The notes beneath the pieces are model-generated. The model was not told where the DNA came from, made no database searches, and was given only the letters and a program-made list of their open reading frames with translations. A program made the position numbers and the translations under genes. Below are positions 1-8,856 of a stretch of 53,704 nt of DNA, one piece after another. Position 1 is the stretch's first letter. Every line of letters starts with the position of its first letter. Source of the DNA: Psychromonas aquimarina ATCC BAA-1526 (GTDB taxonomy: Bacteria > Pseudomonadota > Gammaproteobacteria > Enterobacterales > Psychromonadaceae); assembly GCF_000428725.1 (NCBI RefSeq), contig NZ_KE386792.1, positions 1-53,704 of the forward strand, read 5' to 3'.

Positions 1-197
1 TAATGGTAAAGGCTGCGCTATAAGTTGTGTCGTTAATTTTATTTAAACTGCTCAGTGCATAACCGTTTATCGTGCCGCTGATACCGCCGCTGCCCGTGGT
101 GTAGTCGTCGCTGTCTGTACTGACCGTAATCGCGGCGGTAACCGTATCCCCCACTTTATGTACGCTGTTCGGAATACTCACCGCACTGATAGTCGGC
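1..197. repeat. Direct repeat, copy 1 (coding, in-frame module)
   Basis: This stretch matches 1033-1229 almost base for base with a constant offset of 1032, a multiple of three. It encodes an Ig-like module of the giant surface protein (reading NSVHKVGDTVTAAITVS then GTINGYALSSLNK). Only about a dozen positions differ, so the duplication is recent or kept alike by recombination. The left end of the repeat lies outside the window. Confidence 0.85.
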
Positions 198-3100
198 GCA
201 GTGCCGTCTTCATCATCGCTGATAGTGACCGTCTGCTGTTGAGTACCATTTTCTACTGCACTGCCGCCGGACACTGAGGTGATATCAATAATAATCGTTT
301 CATCGCCTTCCAGTAGGGCATCATCAACGGCTGTAATACCGGTCACTGCACTGGCAGATGTGGAGCCCGCTGGAATAATAATAGAACTGCTGGCCGTATT
401 GTAATCCGTACCGCCGCTTACCGCTGTGCCTGTATAACCTAAATTAACCGTGACATCGGCATAAGTCGCACTGCTTAACGTCGCAGTAATCGTCGAAGTC
501 CCGGCATTTTCAGCTACTGTACTGTTTCCAGTGGTCAAGGTAACCGTCGGCGACGACTGCGCATCATTAATGGTAATCGTCTGCTGGTTAGTTGCTCCTT
601 CACTTCCCACTGACAGACTGCTGATATCTACAATTACAGTTTCATCTACTGCCGCATCAAACAGGGTATCCGCCGTACCGGTTAAGGTCGCGGTTCCGGT
701 GCTGCTGCCGGCTGTAATGGTAATACTGTCGAATTTACTGTAATCCGTTCCCGCCGTTCCTGTGCCTGTATAAGCCAGGTTAGCGGTAATATTATCCGGC
801 CACTGATTATTTAAACTGCCGCTGATAGTCGCGGTTAATGTCGATACACCGCCGTTTTCTGCAATACTGTTAGCGTCTGCTGTTAAAGATATTTCCGGCA
901 GGTTGGCATAAATTGCATCACTGCTCTGACTGACTGCCGTGGTGAAAGCACTGCTGCTATTGCCTGCACTGTCAGTCAGTGTAAGGTTGACCGGTACACC
1001 GCTGCCGGCAGCAGCATCACTGCCACCGTCGCTAATGGTAAAGACTGCGCTATAAGTTGTGTTGTTAATTTTACTTAAACTGCTCAGCGCATAACCGTTT
1101 ATCGTGCCGCTGATACCGCCGCTGCCTGTGGTGTAGTCGTCGCTGTCTGTACTGACCGTAATCGTGGCGGTAACTGTATCCCCAACTTTATGCTCGCTGT
1201 TCGGAATACTTACTGCACTGATAGTCGGCCCGACATTATCAGTAACAGTAATAACAGCGGCTTTTTCAAAAGTGGTCTCGCCGTCATCACTTTGAAGACA
1301 AATATTATAACTGCCTGAAGCAAGAGAACCTGCTGTTTCTAATGTCAATGTATTGATTTGAAAGCTGGTATTATCAGCATCGTTACCTACACCACAAGTC
1401 CCGTTAGCAGCACTGCCGTTACTAACTAATGTATAAGTGAAACTGCTGTCATCCAGATCCGTTGTGCTTAAAGTAGCAATATCGGCGCCTAATGCGGTTA
1501 GACCTTGATTAATACTATCCGCTGACAGCGTTATATTGCTAGGCGCATCATTAACAGCGCTAACAGTGATCGTTGAGGACACAGCAAGTGCATTGTTAAT
1601 ATTATCATTCGATCCCGTATTACTGCCGCTGTCTGTCAGTGAAGTAATAGTAATAACACGGTTTAAGGTATTGGGGTTTTGACTGTTGTTTTGATAAGAG
1701 GCGCCATCAACAAGGGTTTGCAGGGCGGCTGTCGATATTGTCATGCCACTCAATGTTACTGTAGCAGTGCTGCCTGAAACACTCACCGAATAAGAAGCAC
1801 TATTGGTGGCTGTCGTACCTGAAGTACCATGAGTTAGTGTAACAGCCGTGCCGTCAATGAGTAATATTTCATTTGAACCATTGTTGACATTCGTCACTGT
1901 CAGGGTCATTGCACTCAGTGTCTGCCCGCTTTCCACAGTGGAAGCAGCTGCGCTGCTAAATATACTGGCGGCACTGCCCCCTTCACTAAAGGTCGGATCA
2001 CTGCCTGCAGCCGAAAGCGTCGGTTGATCATTCAGAGCAGTAAGCACGATTGTTCGGGTATCACTGGCTGATGCAGAATTTGCATCAGTGCCAGTAAAGG
2101 TCACTGTACGGTTGGATGTACCGGGATCATCTGATGTACTGCGGTAACTAATCGCCTGTAAAACCTGCTGTACCAATGCATTTGTTGCATTACTGTTAAA
2201 AGTGATGGTCAGTGCTGTGCCGTTAGTTACTGTCCCCTCACTGGCACTCAAAGTACCTATAACCGTTGTATTATCGCGCAGTTCTGTTCCGCTGCTGTTG
2301 ATATTACCAACAACATTATCTTGAATAGACAGTTCATCACCCGCTTCATTATTGGCGGTGATCTGTACCACCAGCGTGCCGCTATTCCAATCGGCATCGC
2401 CATCGGCATCAGAGAGTGTTGCGCTTGAATCAATCTGGGTAACAGCATCATTTTCGCTGTAGGACAAACTGGAATTATCTATGCTGATGGCTGGCGTGGT
2501 ATTTGAAGGAGCAACATTGGCAACCACCAAATTATCCACTCGCATATAATCTAGATCAGAGCCATCATTCTTTTCAATAGTTAACCTGGTAATGCCGGTA
2601 AAACTCGATATATCTAGCCCATTATGTGTCTCGAACTCTGCTAATGCATTCGAGGTCACCGACCCTCCAAGGTCTGACGTTATTTTAAAGGTGGTTGTCG
2701 TACTTGATCCATTATACAAATCAATCGAAGTAGTATTAAATGTTTCATTAGCTGAAAAATAAAAATACAACTTTTTCAATCCAGCTGTACCGTAACTATT
2801 TACCGTCAAGTAATCGCCAGATGCATTAAACTCCTTGCCGTCATTTCTATCTGCAGAAATTTTTACCGTATAACCATTAAAATTATAACTATCAGTTCCT
2901 GTATAACCATCTGTAAAACCACTCATATCTATGGTACCAGAGGCCGCCAGTACAGCCGAAAAATCATTCAATGCGGCTTCACTAAAAGGCCGGGATGCTT
3001 CGATCTCCCCCGTTTGAATTTCTAAATCCCAGTCTGCATTATTATTAATTGAACCGGTTAAATCACTGGATGCGGCCACATCAATATCCGCACCTGCAGA

Positions 3101-3757
3101 AATCAATTCCAGCAGCTCTTCACCTTTTTCTGTTTCTGCCAGATTACAGCCGTAAAGCAGCAGATCAGCACCGTCTTTAAGTGCATTATCCAGCGACGCT
3201 AAGGTATTTATTTCATGATTTAAAATATCAGAGGTTACTTGAGAAGTGCCTAGATAAATAACACCGTCTGCGGCATGTGAAACAAGATGTAAAGCATCTA
3301 GGTTTTGATAGTTTGACAGTATCGTTTTAAGCTGCAGCAGGCCATCCTGCTGACTGTTAATCTCTTTTATTTCAATATTATTCTTTAAATTTTTATAAAA
3401 TAAGTGTTTATCCGGCACTGTAGCGTCAATGATAATAAGCTCGTTAACCGCAGTGCTGCTGACTAACTCTAAATCATTTTGTCTGACTAAACTGCGGCTG
3501 ACCTTATTTTCAGCAGATAAATCTGATATTTCAGCTGAGCCGTAAGCAGAGAGCACAAGCTCACCGGCGACCGGAGTCTGCTGTAAATTTATCGAAGTAT
3601 ATTCAGAGCGTTTATTCTCATTAAGGCCGGCAATAACGGGCGCACTTTTATTTCTGCCGCCGATATATGTATAAGCACCGGCAGCCTGTGCCGCCGCATT
3701 ATTTAATCCCATAGGCAGCATAGCTGCAGCGATAGTGCTGAGTAAATACTTATTCAT
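1..3757 (-). CDS. Giant secreted DUF4347 / Calx-beta repeat surface protein (C-terminus outside window)
   Basis: The frame is open from the ATG at 3757 to the left edge, giving at least 1252 residues. Residues 1-27 look like a Sec signal peptide. Residues about 75-275 match the DUF4347 domain: a conserved His at 161 (in LVSHAADG) and a Cys at 204 (in LLYGCNLAE) are spaced like a caspase/CHAT-type dyad. Next comes a jelly-roll-like segment, then cadherin/VCBS-like and Calx-beta modules (AENGG and AENAG starts, GTDY ends). One module occurs twice, 1032 bp apart and in frame. An AGGA ribosome site sits about 10 bases before the ATG. Proteins of this plan are usually very long adhesins or exoproteins exported by type I or type II-like routes; the export signal would be in the missing C-terminus. 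The gene lies 93 bp behind the sulfotransferase gene. The family is clear, the function is inferred. Confidence 0.85.
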   Translation of the reverse strand, partial: MNKYLLSTIAAAMLPMGLNNAAAQAAGAYTYIGGRNKSAPVIAGLNENKRSEYTSINLQQTPVAGELVLSAYGSAEISDLSAENKVSRSLVRQNDLELVSSTAVNELIIIDATVPDKHLFYKNLKNNIEIKEINSQQDGLLQLKTILSNYQNLDALHLVSHAADGVIYLGTSQVTSDILNHEINTLASLDNALKDGADLLLYGCNLAETEKGEELLELISAGADIDVAASSDLTGSINNNADWDLEIQTGEIEASRPFSEAALNDFSAVLAASGTIDMSGFTDGYTGTDSYNFNGYTVKISADRNDGKEFNASGDYLTVNSYGTAGLKKLYFYFSANETFNTTSIDLYNGSSTTTTFKITSDLGGSVTSNALAEFETHNGLDISSFTGITRLTIEKNDGSDLDYMRVDNLVVANVAPSNTTPAISIDNSSLSYSENDAVTQIDSSATLSDADGDADWNSGTLVVQITANNEAGDELSIQDNVVGNINSSGTELRDNTTVIGTLSASEGTVTNGTALTITFNSNATNALVQQVLQAISYRSTSDDPGTSNRTVTFTGTDANSASASDTRTIVLTALNDQPTLSAAGSDPTFSEGGSAASIFSSAAASTVESGQTLSAMTLTVTNVNNGSNEILLIDGTAVTLTHGTSGTTATNSASYSVSVSGSTATVTLSGMTISTAALQTLVDGASYQNNSQNPNTLNRVITITSLTDSGSNTGSNDNINNALAVSSTITVSAVNDAPSNITLSADSINQGLTALGADIATLSTTDLDDSSFTYTLVSNGSAANGTCGVGNDADNTSFQINTLTLETAGSLASGSYNICLQSDDGETTFEKAAVITVTDNVGPTISAVSIPNSEHKVGDTVTATITVSTDSDDYTTGSGGISGTINGYALSSLSKINNTTYSAVFTISDGGSDAAAGSGVPVNLTLTDSAGNSSSAFTTAVSQSSDAIYANLPEISLTADANSIAENGGVSTLTATISGSLNNQWPDNITANLAYTGTGTAGTDYSKFDSITITAGSSTGTATLTGTADTLFDAAVDETVIVDISSLSVGSEGATNQQTITINDAQSSPTVTLTTGNSTVAENAGTSTITATLSSATYADVTVNLGYTGTAVSGGTDYNTASSSIIIPAGSTSASAVTGITAVDDALLEGDETIIIDITSVSGGSAVENGTQQQTVTISDDEDGTAPTISAVSIPNSVHKVGDTVTAAITVSTDSDDYTTGSGGISGTINGYALSSLNKINDTTYSAAFTI
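1033..1229. repeat. Direct repeat, copy 2 (coding, in-frame module)
   Basis: Second copy of the module at 1-197. The protein reads NSEHKVGDTVTATITVS and GTINGYALSSLSK, differing at a few residues. Such near-identical modules let the protein change length by recombination. Confidence 0.85.
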
Positions 3758-3850
3758 AAGGACATCCTGTTCCGTTGATCATTCAGCAGCTTTATTACTA
3801 AGTACTGATATTCATGCAAAAATACCAAGCTGCAGTATGTTGTTTTTACT

Positions 3851-4672
3851 TTATTCTGATTTAGGGGCAATTATATTAGCGGCCGTCCCCTGCGTATCTT
3901 GCCAAAAAGCCATTTCACTGTATTTTTGGAATAGATCCGGCGGCAATATGCTCCGCCTTGCTTTAAATTCCACTTTTTTCTTTACGGTATGTAAACCAGC
4001 GACACCAAGCTGCTGATCAAATTCATTTGCATCATAATCAATATTGTCAAAATCATGTGCATAAAGATCTTTTCCTAAAAACTGATAGATCAGCTGCATT
4101 GAACGCTGCGGATGCTGGGTCAGCAGATCGTAATCAATTAACAGCAGGCGATCTGAGTATTCACCGTAATAGGCTTCTTTTAAAGCAGTCCAGGCACTGC
4201 CCACTGTACCCCCGGCATTAATCAGAGAATCACAACGTGAATAAACCGTTTGCCGGCTCTGTGGATTAAACATACGGCTGTAGTCAAAAGGGTTTTTACG
4301 ATAGATGCACTCAAAGCTGTCCATAATCCATGCCGGATTACGCACACAGCAGATTACTTTGAAATCATCGAACAATTCGCTTAACTGGTGAAGGCGTGCC
4401 GTCCAGATACGGTTGGTATCAAAAATAACCGGCAGGCTCTGCTGCTCATGGTAATAAGCATTAAACAATGCATGACAGATTCGTTTGCGCTTATTCTGAT
4501 CAAAAAAACTGACAAATTCTCCCCCTGCCCCCATCTGTTCAAGTGCACTGTTCATCATAGGTGCAACAGGGCTGGACATAGATGCATGAAAATCCGGGTT
4601 TTGCTTTAACAGCGCGGCAAGCAGTGTTGAACCGGAACGCGGTAGGCCTGATATAAAATGAACTTGCTGCAT
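3851..4672 (-). CDS. PAPS-dependent sulfotransferase family protein
   Basis: A 273-residue protein of the Sulfotransfer family, which moves a sulfuryl group from PAPS to a hydroxyl or amine. The N-terminus carries the 5'-phosphosulfate-binding loop GLPRSGSTLLAALL at residues 9-22. A second family stretch, VICCVRNPAWIMDSF at about residue 105, resembles the 3'-phosphate-binding strand and Arg. No signal peptide or membrane segment is visible, so it is probably cytoplasmic. It stands between the collar-protein genes and the giant surface-protein gene, all on the same strand. A weak hairpin at 4867-4892 suggests it may start a transcript of its own. CysD and CysN, which make the PAPS precursor APS, are encoded 6 kb away. 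The acceptor is unknown; the family resembles protein/small-molecule sulfotransferases rather than carbohydrate-specific ones, but this is not decisive. Confidence 0.88.
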   Translation of the reverse strand: MQQVHFISGLPRSGSTLLAALLKQNPDFHASMSSPVAPMMNSALEQMGAGGEFVSFFDQNKRKRICHALFNAYYHEQQSLPVIFDTNRIWTARLHQLSELFDDFKVICCVRNPAWIMDSFECIYRKNPFDYSRMFNPQSRQTVYSRCDSLINAGGTVGSAWTALKEAYYGEYSDRLLLIDYDLLTQHPQRSMQLIYQFLGKDLYAHDFDNIDYDANEFDQQLGVAGLHTVKKKVEFKARRSILPPDLFQKYSEMAFWQDTQGTAANIIAPKSE

Positions 4673-4866
4673 TATTTGTTAACCTCAATGCTAAGCTTGT
4701 ATCAGCTGCCGTTAACAACCGACAGAAGCAGATAACAACTTGACTAAATACCAAAAACATAAAATTATCAGCATTAAAAGAACAATATCTTAGACTAGAA
4801 TGGCAGGGTTTGATACTAAGAGGAGAGTTTTTTCTAAAAACTTGAAGTAAGTTCAAATGTTTACAA

Positions 4867-4892
4867 GCAGGTTACCGGTTAAAATAACCTGC
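4867..4892 (-). terminator. Candidate terminator after the collar-protein genes
   Basis: Perfect 8-bp inverted repeat (GCAGGTTA / TAACCTGC) with a 10-base loop, 13 bases past the stop of the second collar gene. The T-run that follows on the minus strand is weak, so it may only attenuate. Confidence 0.4.
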
Positions 4893-4904
4893 GAGAATAA
4901 GTGC

Positions 4905-5537
4905 CTAGCTGCGCGGCGGGTATAATCCGAGCAGAGCAATGCTGTAATTCATTGCCAGTACGGGCTGTATAAGAGAAAAAGCCTTACTGCCGCCGTTTGC
5001 ATCAACAGTAACGTTTCCTCCACCACCACTGCTGCTGACAGTGACGCCGCCCAAATTAACCGTAGATCCTGCACTTGGAGCACTTTGATATATTTGCTCC
5101 GGCTTGTCTGCCCCGCCGCCGGGAGGCTGCGCTTTAGCTAAATAAGCCCCGGCAGAAGGAGCAGCACTGTCCCCTGCATCCGTAGTTGCGGCAAGTTCAA
5201 CTGTTGAAGTTGCACCTCCGGAAGCTGTAAAAGTGGCAGTATGGCTATGATTTGCCAGCTCAGGAATCGTTAATGTATGCGTTTCTGTTCCCGCATGCTG
5301 CCCCATCCGCCAGTCATAGAAACTGCCGGGGTGGCGCCCCTTGCTCATCGGAGTTCGTCCCCGCAAATCCGGCAGGGCAAACGTGGTACGTCCGTCACCG
5401 CCGTAAGTAGTCCCAAGCAGCGAGAATAGTGTAGAATTAGCAGAAATAGGCAATAATGCACCGGCACAAAAAGCCCAATTTCTCGGGTTAAAATTAAAAG
5501 CAAATAATCTGATTTCACCAATAAACGGATCTGACAT
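4905..5537 (-). CDS. Tail-collar domain protein (microcystin-dependent protein type), copy B
   Basis: A 210-residue protein. The N-terminal half has the phage tail collar fold signature: MSDPFIGEIRLFAFNF, then LPISANSTLFSLLGTTYGGD, then FALPDLRGRTP and the GQHAGTETHTLTIPELANHSH stretch. The C-terminal part is Gly/Ser-rich and ends in SLIQPVLAMNYSIALLG, the usual ending of MdpB-like proteins. It lacks a signal peptide. It follows copy A by 52 bases and has a strong AAGGAG site, so both belong to one transcript. Proteins of this type occur in many bacteria outside prophages, usually as tandem copies, and their role there is unclear. No other phage structural gene is nearby, which argues against a prophage. 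Confidence 0.88.
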   Translation of the reverse strand: MSDPFIGEIRLFAFNFNPRNWAFCAGALLPISANSTLFSLLGTTYGGDGRTTFALPDLRGRTPMSKGRHPGSFYDWRMGQHAGTETHTLTIPELANHSHTATFTASGGATSTVELAATTDAGDSAAPSAGAYLAKAQPPGGGADKPEQIYQSAPSAGSTVNLGGVTVSSSGGGGNVTVDANGGSKAFSLIQPVLAMNYSIALLGLYPPRS

Positions 5538-5589
5538 AATATACTCCTTAATATAAATAATTATTTTAAATAGATTGAGTAAACACTTT

Positions 5590-6222
5590 TTAATTACGCG
5601 AAGGGAAAAGCCCTTTCAAAGCTATACAGTAATTTGTTATCAAGGTCGGCTGAATAAGGCTGAACTGAGTATTACTACCCGTTGTTCCAACAGAAACAGA
5701 TCCTTCTACAGTACTCCCCCCGCTGACATTAATTCCGCCTAAATTAAAGGTTGAACCGGCCGATGGAGCTGTTTTATATATTTGCTCAGGCTTATCTGAA
5801 CCGCCGCCGGGCGGCTTTGCAGCAGCTAAATAAGCACCTTGCGACGGCGCCGCATTATCACCATTATCCGTAGTCGCTTCAATATTCACCGCTGTTTTTA
5901 CCCCGGCGGCGGTAAAGTCAGCTGTATGAGCATGCTGTGCTAACTCATTCAGTTTGAGCGTATGTGTTTCCGCTCCGCCTGACTGACCCGTTTTCCAGTC
6001 AAACTGACTTCCGGGAAAATTTCCCTCACTTATCGCCATCTTGCCGCGCAGATCCGGCAGGGCAAAATTAGACCGCCCATCCCCACCGTACGCGGTGCCA
6101 AGCAGGGAAAACAATGCCTGATTACTACTTATTGAAATAATCCCCCCTGAACACTGCCCCCAGTCTTGCGGCACAAAATTGAAACCATACAGGTCGACTT
6201 CTCCTATAAAAGGTTCTGCCAT
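5590..6222 (-). CDS. Tail-collar domain protein (microcystin-dependent protein type), copy A
   Basis: A 210-residue paralogue of the next gene, with the same length and motif order: MAEPFIGEVDLYGFNFVPQDW, ISSNQALFSLLGTAYGGDG, FALPDLRGKMAISEG, THTLKLNELAQHAH, and the SLIQPTLITNYCIALKG ending. The middle (residues about 110-190) is Ala/Gly/Thr-rich and more divergent, as expected of a variable exposed part. AAGGAG lies 7 bases before the ATG. The gene follows the formyltransferase-like gene by 34 bases, so the methyltransferase, the formyltransferase-like gene and both collar genes look like a single operon. The cell location is unknown. Confidence 0.88.
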   Translation of the reverse strand: MAEPFIGEVDLYGFNFVPQDWGQCSGGIISISSNQALFSLLGTAYGGDGRSNFALPDLRGKMAISEGNFPGSQFDWKTGQSGGAETHTLKLNELAQHAHTADFTAAGVKTAVNIEATTDNGDNAAPSQGAYLAAAKPPGGGSDKPEQIYKTAPSAGSTFNLGGINVSGGSTVEGSVSVGTTGSNTQFSLIQPTLITNYCIALKGLFPSRN

Positions 6223-6256
6223 AGTATTCTCCTTTTTTAGTGTGTAATTTCGCTAT

Positions 6257-7234
6257 TCAGATTGCCGGCCCGGAGACAAACCCCATACCGGCATTAATAG
6301 CAAAGCGTTCTGTAAAACTTATTCCATTGAAGATCCCGTCAGCATTTGCCAAAATATCCAGCCTGACAGCTCCGTCGCAGGTTGCAGCAATCACCCCTTG
6401 CGGCTCCCCGATAAAGCAGATGGTTCCCGGAGCCACGCCGTAGGTCGGGTGCTCAATTACAGTTGCCTGCAGCAGACTTAACTGTGTCTGCCCCAGAGTG
6501 ATAACACTGCCGCCAAACTGCTGATTACCAGCCCGCGTTAATGCGGCTATCTGCTCACTGCCCATGGTTAACCAGTCAACATGCAGGTCTGATTCCCGGG
6601 GATGAGGCGCGGCTTTAACTGCAGCCGCCTGAAACGGCAGCAACTGGAGCTTAATCTGACCATTACTTTCGCTTAATTGCGTAAGCAGCTGTGCAAACAT
6701 CAATGCCGCCTGCTGCGCGACTTTACCTTCAAGACACTGCAGAGTATCCAGAGGGTGAATAATTTGATTATGGCTGACAGCAATATCAGGCATTCCCTCT
6801 TCTACACCGGCTTTCTGCAGAATAAGCTGAGTCTGCAGCTGCGAATCTCTAATCTGCCAATATAGGGGCCTTGGTCCTTTATATTGATTTTGAGGGGTGG
6901 CATGAAAATAATATAATCCGAATGCCGGGCTGTGTTCACATACTGCAGACAGTTCATAAGGAAAGTTAAAGGCAGCGGCTGCATCGGCCTGCCACACCTC
7001 AAGCTGCTTTTCCAACTGCTCAGGAGCGGCAGGATTAAAACAGATACACGGACAACCGCTCTGCTGCAGCCAGGCTGATAATTGAGAAGAAAACGCATCC
7101 TGCAGCTGCGCAAAAACCACCCCCGCTAAAACCTGCTGCTGCAGTAAAAGATTAATTGTCGGAACAGCAAGCGGATCACCGGCAAAGACCACTACCTGTA
7201 AAGGTTTATTTGTTTCTAGTATGGATTCAGTCAT
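6257..7234 (-). CDS. Formyltransferase-fold protein (methionyl-tRNA formyltransferase-like), probably altered active site
   Basis: A 325-residue protein with both domains of the Fmt/ArnA family. The N-terminal Rossmann part begins LQVVVFAGDPLAVPTINLLL. The loop YYFHATPQNQYKGPRPLYWQ aligns with the Fmt loop NxHxSLLPxxRGxxP. The C-terminal barrel (DLHVDWLTMGSEQIAALTRA and GVAPGTICFIGEPQGVIAA) matches Formyl_trans_C. Of the catalytic Asn-His-Asp triad the His is kept, the Asn position reads Tyr, and the Asp region reads EEGMPDIAV instead of the usual DTGD. The gene shares 8 bases with the upstream methyltransferase, so the two are probably translationally coupled. It is not the housekeeping fmt gene: the length and context are wrong and def is absent. 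The substrate is unknown and may not be a formyl group. Confidence 0.75.
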   Translation of the reverse strand: MTESILETNKPLQVVVFAGDPLAVPTINLLLQQQVLAGVVFAQLQDAFSSQLSAWLQQSGCPCICFNPAAPEQLEKQLEVWQADAAAAFNFPYELSAVCEHSPAFGLYYFHATPQNQYKGPRPLYWQIRDSQLQTQLILQKAGVEEGMPDIAVSHNQIIHPLDTLQCLEGKVAQQAALMFAQLLTQLSESNGQIKLQLLPFQAAAVKAAPHPRESDLHVDWLTMGSEQIAALTRAGNQQFGGSVITLGQTQLSLLQATVIEHPTYGVAPGTICFIGEPQGVIAATCDGAVRLDILANADGIFNGISFTERFAINAGMGFVSGPAI

Positions 7235-8531
7235 GACTCACCTCCCCTTCATAACAAGTGGCGAGAAATCCAGGAAGCCCGTTTAAACGGTAAAAAAAAT
7301 GTATTGTATCGCCGCTGTTCAGCAGTAAATCACCGGGCCTGTTTTCACGTGGAATAAAATTAATACACACCTGTGGATCCGGCAGTGGATGAGTGATGCC
7401 AGAGTCATATTCACCAATTCGAATATCTCCATAAACATCTATTTGTGAACATAAAAGCAGACTTTGCTCTGCGCACTTTTCCGGGAGCATAGGGATCGTC
7501 GCCTTACCGCACTCAATCAAGCGTGTATGTTCATCTAAAACATGCTCCGGCAGCGTCAGCAGGCTTTCCGCAGTAAGTGAAACAATTTCCCCTAAATCAA
7601 TACGTGCGGACTTAATAGCGGGATCCATATCCAGCTCAGACAAGTACTCGCTATTTTTCCATTGCTCGACAAACTCCTTCTGTGCACTATTGAGCATTGC
7701 ACGGACAGAAATTTTCTGGGGAATAAAGCAGCCTTGAGGGGAAAGCAGCCGCGCAAAATGGCGGGCAATACAGAATTGTCCTTCACTGCTTAAGCCATGC
7801 TGCATCGCTTCTAATATAACCATATCTACAGCCAAAGCATCCGGCCAATAAGCTAGCGCGTCAATACAGAGAACACCTCGAACATAATCTTTGATACCCA
7901 TTGTTTCCACCAGCGCCTCGAGACTTTTAACGGCACCTTCCTGAAGATCAATCAATGTTATCTGCAGCTGCTGCGGCGTGTATTTCTGCTGCGTTTTATA
8001 GTAAGCGATTAAAGGGAGCAGCAGCGGCGCAAAAGGGCCGCATGCCGGGTAAACAATATGCAGAGGACCTTGATGCGAGGTGAATTTATGGCTTAATGCC
8101 TGATCAATACCGCGGACAAATGCATTAACCCGCAGATCATCCAGCTGGGTCGTGATACAGTTATCCGGCGACATAATTAACCCGCTCTGTGCAATAAACT
8201 GCCTTTTTCTTAACGCAGGACTTATATCTGCCTGCTCATAGATAAATTTCTGCTGATAATAGAGTTTACTTAACTGCTCGTGCAGCACCACCCGGTTTAG
8301 TTTGCTTTCACCAAGCATACTGCCGACGGATTCGTCTACAATAGATAATAAATTTTTCTGCTGCACCTCAGCAGGCAGCGGTGCATTTACATTTTTAGGG
8401 GCCTGCTTCGATTTGACTGGCCGAAGCTGCTGTCTTAGCAGATCATTTAAATGCCCGGTATTTAACGGCTCATTAACCTGTACAGCTTCAGCTGTTTGCG
8501 TTGTACTAACCCCTGATAATTGTTTATTCAC
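7227..8531 (-). CDS. PRMT-like class I SAM-dependent methyltransferase
   Basis: The start chosen here is a GTG at 8531, which has AAAGG about 11 bases upstream and gives 434 residues. An ATG at 8576 and a TTG at 8663 in the same frame lack a good ribosome site and add an unconvincing hydrophobic tail. After a roughly 100-residue low-complexity N-terminus, the Rossmann SAM site is visible (LHIVYPACGPFAPLLLPL, then ITLIDLQEGAVKSLEAL). It is followed by VDMVILEAMQHGL and LLSPQGCFIPQKI, which recall the double-E loop and the post-motif of protein arginine methyltransferases. A beta-rich C-terminus follows, as in that family. It overlaps the formyltransferase-like gene by 8 bases. The likely target is a protein, perhaps one of the collar proteins, but this is inference. 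Confidence 0.7.
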   Translation of the reverse strand: MNKQLSGVSTTQTAEAVQVNEPLNTGHLNDLLRQQLRPVKSKQAPKNVNAPLPAEVQQKNLLSIVDESVGSMLGESKLNRVVLHEQLSKLYYQQKFIYEQADISPALRKRQFIAQSGLIMSPDNCITTQLDDLRVNAFVRGIDQALSHKFTSHQGPLHIVYPACGPFAPLLLPLIAYYKTQQKYTPQQLQITLIDLQEGAVKSLEALVETMGIKDYVRGVLCIDALAYWPDALAVDMVILEAMQHGLSSEGQFCIARHFARLLSPQGCFIPQKISVRAMLNSAQKEFVEQWKNSEYLSELDMDPAIKSARIDLGEIVSLTAESLLTLPEHVLDEHTRLIECGKATIPMLPEKCAEQSLLLCSQIDVYGDIRIGEYDSGITHPLPDPQVCINFIPRENRPGDLLLNSGDTIHFFYRLNGLPGFLATCYEGEVSHD

Positions 8532-8856
8532 TGATATCACTACCTTTATTATTGCCTGATGGTTGAACACTGCCATACTCACAAAAATAACCAGCTGAGA
8601 GCGATAGCCTGTGACACGAACCATTTCAACAAAACCAATAACCACAACCACTTGAAATGACAAATAATTGTATAAATTATGATGTAAATAGAAATGTCAG
8701 TTTAGACATTACTCAAGGCAAAACAAGGGGTAACCTATGATGTTGAGATGACTTTAAATAAAACATAAAAAAAAATGTGACAAAAGAGCAAAAATAAGAC
8801 TGAAACTGAGGCTTAAAAAGAGGAAAAGGTATTTACGAACAAGGTAAAAGTAGTCA
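8532..8856. other. Gene-poor spacer between acetyltransferase and methyltransferase genes
   Basis: AT-rich 325 bp. Part of it may be a longer N-terminus of the methyltransferase, if a start further upstream is used. No clear terminator or repeat was seen. A promoter for the methyltransferase-collar operon is expected here. Confidence 0.4.

Noticed and set aside
4539..4856. 105-codon minus-strand frame
   Set aside because: Overlaps the start of the sulfotransferase gene in another frame, lacks a domain and a ribosome site.
4905..6222. Prophage, because of tail-collar domains
   Set aside because: No other phage structural, lysis, replication or integration gene lies within reach; MdpB-like collar proteins are common outside prophages.
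6257..7234. Housekeeping methionyl-tRNA formyltransferase (fmt)
   Set aside because: Catalytic residues are altered, and the def/rsmB neighbours of fmt are absent.
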